A stretch of DNA of 45,884 nt from Asparagopsis taxiformis (taxonomy: Eukaryota; Rhodophyta; Florideophyceae; Bonnemaisoniales; Bonnemaisoniaceae), in contig JALQPE010002200.1 of assembly GCA_030407315.1 (NCBI GenBank), forward strand, positions 1-45,884. Direction: 5' to 3'. The notes beneath the pieces are model-generated. The model made no database searches, had not been told where the DNA came from, and worked only from the letters and a program-made list of their open reading frames with translations. Numbering within the stretch: the stretch's first letter is position 1; each line of letters opens with the position of its first letter. The translations under genes and the position numbers were made by a program. Shown piece after piece: positions 8,665 through 17,584 of the stretch.

Positions 8665-11100
8665 CCACGCACTGCAGCACCCAACTTTCGCATGCGTCAG
8701 TGATGTGCTGCTGCAGTGTGTATGCGCTGTGCGGTAGCAAGATTTCCATGCTTGCAGCCATTCACATCCAGACATCCAGCCGCCGACCAGGGAAGCCGTT
8801 TGCAGCCGATTCTCCCTTGTCTGCATGGCATCTCGGTGCTGTCAACACTTGCTTAGTTGCTGCGATGCGAGCAAATGTGCAGCACTAGCCTAACTTGAAA
8901 TGGACGTCCAGTAGAAGTCCGGCTCGGTTACATTGCTGGTCAGCCCTGAAATTCTAAAATGTTGGGCTGAGAAATAGCTGCAAAACTGTATCCATGTGCA
9001 ATACTCGACCAACCTGAAATGGACGTCCGGTGAATGTCCAGCTCAATTGCATTGCTGGCGAGCCCAGAAATTCTAAAATTTCGGGCAGAAAAAAATTGTG
9101 AAAAATCATCGATTTGGGCGGGTCGATTGTGCCGTACGGCAGACCCCCATCTCAAAAACATGTTCACATGTGCATGTTTTTGAGAATAGCCCAAATTTCA
9201 ATTCAAATCAAGGTGTCTAATTTGGCCACAACGGCCCCAGGAACCGGCTGCCGCCCCGACCGGGGCCGTCACTGGCTTCGGTAAGCACTAACTGTAAGCC
9301 AAAATCGCGTCTTACGAAGGGTCGATTTCAGGCTCAACACGTCAGGGACAGGTCTTGGTCCTTGTTTCATCATGGTCCCGCCCTACTCTCTCACGATCAA
9401 CCTGAAATGGACGTCCGGTGGATGTCCAGCTCGATTGCATTGCTGGCCAGCCCAGAAATTCTAAAATTTCCGAAAAATCAATTTGGTGGCCCAGCATCTC
9501 CTGTGCCGAAAATTCCCGCGCTCACTTGTGATATACGTCTAGACGTGTTTCGCACTTGTACGCATCAGGGAAGGCGTCACGGAAGGTTGAGACTACGCTA
9601 CTTGTGTACCGCGTCGTCTGAAATAGCGAGTAGTGTTTGTTGTATAGTTGTGGAGTATGCGTCTGGTGGTTTGTAAAGCTTGCAGAACGGGATAGGGATG
9701 TGGGTGGCTCCATTTTATGAATACATGAATACAAATATTCAGGGTTGACGAAGCGGAAAGGCATACGCTCATACATGTATGAGTTTGCATAGTGGAGAAA
9801 ATATTTACATCGAAATTTACATGGAAGAGATGGAGGTTTTAAGGATGAGGTATGAGAGGAAGAAAATTCTTCTGTGGTATGAGGATGTGTTCTGTGGGGG
9901 GTGGATGGAATCTTGGGATGGGATGGTACAGGGGGAAGTGGAAATGTACGGAGTGCGGGTTTAGATTGGAGTGTGATTCGGAGAGGAGTGCCGACAAGCA
10001 TATTATGGGGATTGGGGAGACGCTGCGGGGTGTTGGGGTAGTGAGGGCGGAGGAGGTGTTTAGGTGGGACCGTAGGAGGGTGCGGTTGAAGGCCCCGAGA
10101 GGAGGGGGTTTTAGGAAAGTGAGGAGAAAGAGGTGGGAAGGGGGGTGGCGTCTGTTCTGGCTGTGGTGAGTGGGGATGTGATGGGGAAGAAGAGGGTTAT
10201 TGTATTTGGGGAGGGAGGGGAGTGGGAGGATGGGTGCGAAGTGGGGGGTTGATATGTGTTTCAGAGCGGGGAGGTTTCTGGGGAGACGGCGGGGAGCGGG
10301 AGCGTGGGCCGGTGGTGGTGGTGGTGGTGTATACGGTATCGAAGATGCGGATGGCGTGGGGGCATGGAGCAGGTGAGGGAGGGAGGGGTGGAGCAGGTCG
10401 AAGAGTAAGCTGCAGGGGAAGTTTGTGGAGAGGGCGAAGGAGAGGGGTTGAAGGTAGAGGAGAGAGGGTATTGAAGAACAATACGTTGCAAAGGTGATGG
10501 GGGAGAGCATGGTCGAGGGGATAGGGGATGTTTTTCCCTATTCTGAGGTAGTATGAGGACTGGTTATAAGAAATCTGTACGGTAGAGCAGAAAAGTAGGT
10601 ATGGAATGGAGGTGTGCACCGTGGAAGCGGGGATAGGTAGCTGAAAATGCGTTCTAGAGTGGTATTGGGGGTGTTTGAGGTACAGTACGGGGAGGTGAGC
10701 ACCAAATGGAAGGGGGTGTGAGCGAGAGGATGAAAAAATTAAAGACAAAATTGGAGTCGACCGACAAGGAAAAATAGAGTGGTCGCCGTGATGGATGCGG
10801 ACATCCATGTCGAGCAAGGCGGCAGAAATTTCTGGGGTCGAAATTTTTGAATTTCTGAACCGGCGCCCGTCCTAGGTTGACATAGACATGGCGGAAGTCC
10901 ATCCCGAGGGGGACATCCGTGGTACTAGAAACAATGAATGTCGTCCTAGTAATACTAGACGTACTAGACCGCATGGACGTCCGGATCTAGGCGGACATCC
11001 AAAAATACTGGAGAACATGGACGTCCGCCTAGTAATACTAGGTGTACTAGAGGTTGTGGACGTCCGCGTCCATTTCCGAGAACACAGACGATCCCATCGC

Positions 11101-12628
11101 ATGATTGTTACCGAGGGCCGGTCCTGGGTGGCGATGTTTCCGCAAGACGTGGCCGAGAACCTGTGTCTGCGCTTCCGCTCGCTGCGATGGTCGGGCGACG
11201 CGCGTGCCGCGCATCAAATTCTTAAGAATGCCGGCGTGCATCAAAGTCGCGACGAGGCGGATTTAATCGAGCTTCTTCTCGTGCTTTTGAACACTGATGA
11301 ATTCACCGGCCCGCGCGAACGATTGAGCGCTATAGTGGACACCCTGTGTGCCTCCCCAACGGGCAGGCCCAAGGCCGCGTACAACATTGTGCCCAGTGAA
11401 TGCACAAGAGAGGCTGCTCGTGTGTCGGACAATTCGCACGCCAAGCGTGATGTCATTCTTAAGACCGCTCTTTCCATGTGGTCAGAGTTGACCCAAATGA
11501 CTAGTAAACCTGGCGTTCGTTCTGTTGCGTTGATGTATCGTATATGTGGCGATTGTAAACATATCAGACTATAAAGAGATGATCCAATGCATGAACATCG
11601 TCGTGCAACAGGCACCGCCCTATTCCGACGGTGAAAACAGCGCCGCGGCGCCTCTCAACACCATTCTCAACTGGGTGATGGCGACCGAGAGCGGCAAGAT
11701 ACACTACTTTCTGGCCGAGGTGAACGAGAAGCTGCGAGCGATTCTGAACAGCTGGTGCACGTTGCTGTCATCGACAGCGTCGCTCAATGTTTTCAAAGAC
11801 GAAAACGGTAACAGCCCCGGCGGGTGGATGCTGGACCCGCGCATCGAGGAGAGCATGCACGAATACGACAATCCGGGGTCGGTAACGGACCCTGCTTGGG
11901 GATACGGATCGTGGAACGAATGGTTCAAACGGCCGTTCAAGGCGGGTATGCCTCCATTTTCCAACCCGGATGACAACTCGGTGATCTGCAGCGCATGCGA
12001 ATCGACGCCGTTTGCGTTTCAGCAAAACGTGAAATTGCACGACAAGTTTTGGGCGAAGAACCAGCCCTACTCGTTGGTGACCATGATGAACAATAACGTA
12101 TTGGCGAGGGAGTTTGAAACCGGCACGGTGTATCAGGCGTATCTGAGCTCGCGCAACTACCATTCTTGGCACAGCCCGGTGAACAGAGAGATTGTTTCAG
12201 CGAAGGTGGTGCAGGGCTCGTATTACGCCGAGTCGCCGGCGGTGGAGGACGACCCTTCGGGGCCGGACTCGTCGCAGGGGTATATTACTAATGTGACCAC
12301 GCGGGCCATCATCTTTATCAGGGCGACGGACAGTGAGGGAGAGGAGGACGGACCCGGGCTGATGTGGTTTATCGCGTTGGGCATGTCAGAGATTTCGAGC
12401 AATGTGCTGTCGGTTAAGAGGAACGATACAGTGGCCAAGGGCGACGAGTTGGGATACTTTGAGTATGGCGGGAGTAGTTACTGCTTGGCGTTTAGGAAGG
12501 ACGTGATCATGAACTTGTGCACGCAGGCGTTGCCGCCGCTCACCGACTGGGATTCCAGCGCCGGTACGGGCGGGGAGGAGCTTATCAAGCTCGGCACGGC
12601 GATTGGCTCGACGGAACCGTGCTGGTAG
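11101..12628 (+). CDS. Phosphatidylserine decarboxylase-family protein (PSDC-type; PsiD-like)
   Basis: Two exons, 11101-11503 and 11568-12628, joined by a 64-nt intron (GTAAAC...ATATCAG) in frame, give about 487 residues, the usual length for PSDC-type members. Exon 2 carries YKEMIQCMNIVVQQAP, the family-typical SACEST-like region, GTVYQAYLSSRNYHSWHSPV with the conserved HSP histidine, MWFIALGMSEISS, and the C-terminal YFEYGGSSYCLAFRKDV. The GGSS motif (12467-12478, about residue 437) is the self-cleavage site that makes the pyruvoyl cofactor. The family includes phosphatidylserine decarboxylases and soluble fungal tryptophan decarboxylases such as PsiD; which substrate is used cannot be read here. 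The first 134 residues match nothing I know. The frame is also open upstream into the transposon (from 10888); the ATG at 11101 is the first one outside it. Ends in TAG. Confidence 0.8.
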
Positions 12629-13032
12629 TGGGGGATGTCGCGATAGAGTGGTAGATAAAATTGTGTGTGTGTGTGCGAGGGTAAATGTTGGCTTGTTTGT
12701 TGACGTGGATTTGCGACGGAAGAGTAGAAATCGGGGCGACGACAAGTTGGCGTAAAATCATCGGCGGACCGGGATGGTGAGACGGTGCAGAGCTTGGTTC
12801 CTGCGGGACAGGTGCAAATTTAGTAGCGTGGATAATGTCCATGCAGACGAAAACAGTGAGAACGAGGACGATAGAGAATCAGATGCGTCTATTCTGAAAT
12901 CTGGTCTACTCCAAATGCTCCGTACTGCAGCGCTAGATGGTCCGCGAGTGTGAGTAAATGTTTACTCTGCTTCCTACCGTTTGAAGGATTGCCAATTTTT
13001 CTCTGAGAAGTTTAACCAAACCTTCGCAGGTA
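12629..13032. other. Intergenic between convergent genes
   Basis: This holds the 3' flanks of the decarboxylase-family gene and the convergent transposase. A short GTGTGTGTGTG run is at about 12661-12675. No gene or transposon terminus was recognised. Confidence 0.4.
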
Positions 13033-14274
13033 TTAAGAAAACGGTCGTAAAGCAATGTATTCGTGAATTGCTGGAGGACTGCAGTCGAAATAACGACTTG
13101 CTTGCGATCTATAAATGCAAGTGTGGAAGTTAGTCAATATACATGCACAGGTGTACCATAAACCAACTGACGACATTCCCACCCTTAGTTTACGTTGATG
13201 ATCAAGATGCGAGAAGTACTTCTTGACTTCTTTGAATGCCCATTCCACTGACATACGGGCAGAAGACATTCGACGATTAAACAAGGTCTCTTCCTCTCCC
13301 AAGTCTGCGCCACGAAAGCCAACCATCATGTACGGTCGCAAAATATATGCAGAATCTGCGTACACATAGAACTGCCTTCCATTGATTAAGAGACTATCTT
13401 GTAAACATTGCTCGATGCCGGAGTTCCTGAACATAGTTAAATCATGCCTTCTGCCTTCCACAGGACCATAAACATGGAACATAAGACCATCCGGCAGGGT
13501 CATAGCCTGAAATTTGAAGCAATTGCGACGTTTGTGACCATTGTACGTTGCGCGTTGCATATTACCCTTCGGCTTGCAAATGTATAGGTTACTACCATCA
13601 ATGAAACCAATGCAACTATCCAGGGGAGCTCCAGTTTCGAATATTTTGGATGCGTACATTTCACTTCTCGATCTTATAAATGAAGAGTGGTATGATGTTA
13701 CCAAATGGTGATACTCTTGGTAGAAAACTTCAAGTACATGGTAAAAGATTTCACAGAGCGCGGTAGAAGATCTGAAGAACTCCTTTTCTAAGTCTTTCCA
13801 CCTGCATGGTGAGCTTAGTCTTCGCAATAGGATGCAAAAACCCTCCATACCTGACGCTCTATATCCCCCTCTCTCTGTTACGAACGAAATATTGTCCCAT
13901 CTAATTCCACGTAGTATATCTCTCATTTCTACTTTTCCAAAACGAAACCTGCGGAAACATTCATAATCATCCAACTCTCCCAAGTTGAAACTTGATGAGA
14001 AAATCTCTGCTTTCAGATCCTTTCGGAGCAAGTAATCGCTGTACTCTAGTGATGCGTCATGCAACAACAAACGAGGGATGATTTCTTCGTCGAGGTTCCT
14101 ACTTCGGTAGTACGCCAATAGACATAACCCTACTTTCATTCTGGACCTTTTCAGGGTATGTTCTCTTTGTGTCCTGGCTCTTGTCATTTGCGCAAGCAGA
14201 TTTGAAGTTAACGTTCCGTTTGCAGCCAATCTTATGATTTCACTCCTTTCGAATAAACTTCCGCAATCACACAA
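13033..14274 (-). CDS. PIF/Harbinger-type DDE transposase (HARBI1-like)
   Basis: An uninterrupted frame of about 413 codons. The DDE_4-type nuclease core is clear: first Asp in IGFIDGSNLYICKP, a YNGHKRRNCFKFQAMTLPDG block, GPVEGRRHDLTMFRNSG, second Asp in YVYADSAYILRPYM, and the Glu in SARMSVEWAFKEVKKYF. These are the catalytic metal-binding residues of PIF/Harbinger transposases, which cut and paste DNA and usually need a partner Myb/SANT-like protein. No partner gene is seen next to it. The first in-frame ATG is at about 14184; the frame is open further upstream without an ATG, so a 5' exon or a shorter protein is possible. Ends in TAA. I could not find terminal inverted repeats or a 3-bp target duplication, so it may be a stranded copy or a domesticated gene. 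Confidence 0.85.
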   Translation of the reverse strand: MCDCGSLFERSEIIRLAANGTLTSNLLAQMTRARTQREHTLKRSRMKVGLCLLAYYRSRNLDEEIIPRLLLHDASLEYSDYLLRKDLKAEIFSSSFNLGELDDYECFRRFRFGKVEMRDILRGIRWDNISFVTERGGYRASGMEGFCILLRRLSSPCRWKDLEKEFFRSSTALCEIFYHVLEVFYQEYHHLVTSYHSSFIRSRSEMYASKIFETGAPLDSCIGFIDGSNLYICKPKGNMQRATYNGHKRRNCFKFQAMTLPDGLMFHVYGPVEGRRHDLTMFRNSGIEQCLQDSLLINGRQFYVYADSAYILRPYMMVGFRGADLGEEETLFNRRMSSARMSVEWAFKEVKKYFSHLDHQRKLRVGMSSVGLWYTCACILTNFHTCIYRSQASRYFDCSPPAIHEYIALRPFS

Positions 14275-15327
14275 GAAAAATTGCGCACTTTACTTCCAGA
14301 TAGAACATGAACGGGTTCCAACAGTTTCTCAAATACTCAAGATGCAAAATTGGTACAACTCCATCCTATCACCCAAGTAACTTCCTTCCGAGCTGATTCC
14401 GGCTGATATATTTTAGCCACAACTGCATCATGTCACACTGCAGCTAGGGAAAATTTATTTCTTCTTGCATTCGTACCTGTCTGTCACACCTTTCTCTGCA
14501 TCCTTCACATCATCGACTATCGTCGGGTAGTTTCGACTGCAGGGGTTTGTTTTTCTGTGCAGCCGTCACTCTTCGAAAAGCTCGTTGGTATATGCAGTTC
14601 ATATCTTAGATTGGTGGCAAATTGCACGATGAGATGTACCCTCCACACGCGATGTGCTGGCTTCTTTTTCGTGTACAAGATTCGCCTTGTTGTCTGTCTC
14701 ATAAACGCAGTGCATTTCTATTGTTTGATTCAAGATAGCGCCATTGTGCTGTGAACTTGCGGTTTCCGACTTGCGCCTTTCGATTGCGAAAGAATGACAC
14801 AGACAATGCAGCTACGATAATCACGACCAATGTAGCTGCACTGGTATCTGGGCCACTTCAAAGCAGAAAATGATTGGAGTGATGAAGTAGATAGAAGGTT
14901 GATGTGAAACATCCTGCGTGGCTGCCCGCAGCGTATGTCATCTGAACGCTGTATGTAGCTACATCCGCACACGATCTCGTTGAGATACGAGCTCATATCC
15001 CAGAGTCGAGATTTCGAGACAACTGTCTTTCACTTGACGCGTTACGAGTGCACGAAGAACCGTGACTCTTTTACTTAGCATTGAAATCACCGTAACACAA
15101 TTCCTAAAACTATTCATGCCATTTGTCTTTACTGTAAGGTTTGCACATGCTCCCTGGGCAGCGTGTGATAAACAAAGGCTCCGTGCGAACACCGCTCCCT
15201 CTGCCCAGCCATGCGCACAAAATTCCCATGCCATTTCCGTATATTCCCATATGGGAACTCCAGAATTCGTCTAATGATGCAGATTGAGATTGCCGTAACT
15301 GTGTATTCTTCCTAAACGTGATCACTG
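14275..15327. other. Upstream flank of transposase, no gene seen
   Basis: Short frames only, none with motifs or splice context that I can support. Expected to hold any 5' exon and terminal repeat of the Harbinger element, but neither was recognised. Confidence 0.35.
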
Positions 15328-15684
15328 GTGTCTATCGGACAAGCAAATTTCCTCATATGAGGTCACCTTTGGCCTCATATGAGGCCGAGAAAATTGGCCA
15401 AAAATAACGAAAAAACAGCCTTTGTTCTCGCAGTTCAACTTCAAAAATTTTTTTTGCAACTTTTCTGCGTTTAATGGTGTTCAGGAAGCCATAAAGATAG
15501 AAGAACCGATGATGTTATCTAGCGGCTGCAAAGTTTGACTTTCTCACAATGTTCAGCCCTGCCAAACCATGAAACTCGCTGAGACGTCTTTCCGACAAAA
15601 AAGTTTTCCATCTCAGAAGAAATTTACATTACTAATAGGGTGGTAAAAAGTGGCCTCATATGAGGCCACTTGTCCGATAGACAC
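15328..15684. mobile_element. MITE, 357 bp, 16-bp terminal inverted repeats
   Basis: Perfect inverted termini GTGTCTATCGGACAAG at 15328-15343 and its complement at 15669-15684. Both sides have CACTG at the boundary (15323-15327 and 15682-15686), which could be target duplication or part of the termini. Near each end is the motif CCTCATATGAGG; the palindrome GGCCTCATATGAGGCC occurs near 15374 and near 15652. There is no coding sequence. It is a small non-autonomous DNA transposon; the superfamily cannot be told from these termini. Confidence 0.8.
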
Positions 15685-16158
15685 TGGAGTCGTTAATTTC
15701 AGCGTCGTTGCAATTTCCGTGGACTGCGCTATACAAATGACAGTTTGTCTCTATTGTGCACTGGGCACGCCAAGATGCTCTGCGACTCGTAGACTGCGAG
15801 GTTAGCGTGCGTAGTGTTGCTGCGCTCCACGGAGACGTGACCGCTTGGTCTTCTCAACTCTACACAGTTGCAACAATGCGACTAAAGTTCAGCGGGCGAT
15901 TCTTAATTCAACTGCTCTGTCTCGAAATAGTGTACTCAAGATACAACCCTAGTTACCGTATTGGCATTTTGCGGCTTCGACACATGTCATGAACTCAGAT
16001 CTCAACCCCATTCATTCATCTATTGATGTGACGTATCAAGTTCCATGGGGACAATCAGTTTGTCTGACTGTCGCTCGCAAATACTGGATTCAACGAGCTG
16101 CTAGTTTGTCGGTGAAGAATTCACTGTTTGTGCTGCAATTACCAACGATAGACCAAAC
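15685..16158. other. Intergenic, no gene seen
   Basis: Downstream flank of the minus-strand trypsin-fold gene. A plus-strand frame overlapping 15989-16366 is antisense to that gene and is not supported. Confidence 0.35.
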
Positions 16159-17584
16159 TTATGCAGTGACAGATGAACTACACCCAACGACGCCACCTTC
16201 TCGTCTTGTAGTGGGACTTGCACTGCTATCGAATTGTCCGCCTGCGCCAGCTCTTTGTCCTTCTTGTGTTACGCCCCCTTGCGTATCAACCCAGCAACAC
16301 CAACAACATGAAAATATGAAGAAAAGAAAAAAACCTAATACTCCCACGTTTTGGATGAACCTATAGCGATTGGTTTGCTCGGGTTGTGGTATTATGGTGA
16401 TTTCCACTTCTCGTAGGATGGCTTCCTCAGCAAACACCAATTCTAGTTCCTGCCCTGAATTAAACTCTACCCCTTGCTCAAAAATCCACTCAATCAACGC
16501 ATCCGTTCGAACATGGACAACTTGGTCATCCACTGCACCACAGTTGCTCCCAAACAAACTGATACCTACCTGAACCGCGTTCTCATCAACATCGTACAGG
16601 AACAGTGGCCCCCCACCGTCACCAGTGCTGTATACATCCAGTCAATGGATAAACTATTGTTAGCTCATATTTCCTTCGCATTTCCGCCTGCAGTGATATG
16701 AGCTAAACTTACCATACTGAACATGAAACTCCAAAATGTCCAGTACACAGATGCCTATCTGAGAAAACCCGAAAAGGGTATACAAGCTCACAATCTTCAC
16801 CTGGCGAAATTGGCACATCAAATTGTCGAAGCGACACCTCAATTCTATTTCCACTCTCCGATACCAAAGTTCGCTCGTAGCCCATACTTCTCGAAACGAT
16901 ATCTTGCTCCAGCTGGTTGCGCGCAGTATTCAACCTCATGTAGCTGGTGCTCGAGGATGGATGCGAAAGTTCAACAAGTGCAATGTCATACGAAAGCTCA
17001 GCCCCCATGCTCAGATTCCCAGTAAACTTGGGATGGTTGATGACTCGTTTCACCGCCAATACCTCACCGACGCCTTCCCCCAGGCCCACATTCAAGTTGC
17101 CCCCATGATGCGAGTCCTGAAGTCCAATTTCAAAGGTGTGAGAACCCACAATTGCTCTCGTAGACTTTGCGTTGAGCTGGCAGTGAGCAGATGTGAGCAC
17201 CCATGTCGGAGATATCAACGTCCCACTACAGATTCGCAACTGTACAGAGTCCACGACAGCCACCATCATCTCCCGGAGCCGGTCTGAATAAACCATGTGC
17301 CCATTTGTGTGTGCTGATATACGTCTAGGTGTTGAAGAATGCTCGCTTCGATATCGGCCAGTTGGTACATCGACGCTTTCATGCTCGGTTGCCGATCGGA
17401 TTGCATCGGCGATTTTGGTTGGTTCAACCGCTTTGTTGATCATAGTCGGTTGGTCCTGTTGTAGAACAACGCGGCATGATGCTTGGCGGAGAAATGGCTG
17501 AACAGTCGGAGATAGGCCGATGAAGAAATACACGAGGTGGGGTGCAAAGATGATGGAGAAAAGCGTTAGAAACGTTGGAATCAT
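16159..17584 (-). CDS. Secreted trypsin-fold (S1) protein, catalytic Ser replaced by Gly
   Basis: Two exons (17584-16713, 16627-16159) with an 85-nt GTAAGT...ATACAG intron make about 446 residues. A hydrophobic N-terminus (residues 1-25) is a likely signal peptide or anchor. The S1 fold shows CSGTLISPTWVLTSAHC (His134), SYDIALVEL (Asp200) and, across the splice, CSVCTGDGGGPLF, where the normal GDSGGP serine is Gly295. The codon is GGT, in a six-C run on the plus strand (16600-16605). The usual activation site R-IVGG reads RRISAHTNG, so zymogen activation is also unlikely. A C-terminal WIFEQ helix is followed by about 90 extra residues with a Phe/Cys/Trp-rich hydrophobic stretch, which might be partly an unrecognised intron. 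Dead S1 homologues are known as inhibitors or binding proteins (for example oomycete glucanase inhibitor proteins). The frame is otherwise clean, so this looks like a maintained pseudoenzyme rather than a pseudogene. Confidence 0.8.

Larger units (their letters stand above)
7796..11090 (+). mobile_element. Hairpin-rich transposable element, copy A (full length)
   Basis: This about 3.3-kb block is repeated, reversed, at 24573-27734 (copy C). Its left half recurs at 33176-34950 (copy B). Shared features in order are: a roughly 70-bp unit (GAAATGGACGTCCGGTG, GCATTGCTGG, CCCAGAAATTCTAAAATTTC) repeated at about 7796, 8898, 9018 and 9398; two paired hairpins (7908-7957, 9130-9184); a CACAAA microsatellite; a strongly purine-rich plus strand at 9830-10500; and a right end rich in GGACGTCC and ACTAGG palindromes finishing at CCGAGAACACAGACG. 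No transposase, reverse transcriptase or helicase is encoded. A captured-gene trace with a CTEC...H segment (about 9930-10010) is possible but weak. It behaves as a non-autonomous element; terminal repeats resemble each other only around GAAATGGACG. Confidence 0.7.

Noticed and set aside
8245..8826. Long Cys/Val/Phe-rich and Thr/His/Gln-rich open frames
   Set aside because: They are translations of the ACACAAAC microsatellite in all frames; copies B and C lack them.
9839..10510. 223-residue Pro/Ser/His-rich frame, also 223 residues in copy C (25153-25824)
   Set aside because: The equal length is tempting, but the middle sections are in different frames with different indels, and the composition follows the purine/pyrimidine asymmetry.
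10888..11574. 228-codon frame as a gene of its own
   Set aside because: Its first 67 codons are inside transposon copy A; the remainder is better explained as exon 1 of the decarboxylase-family gene.
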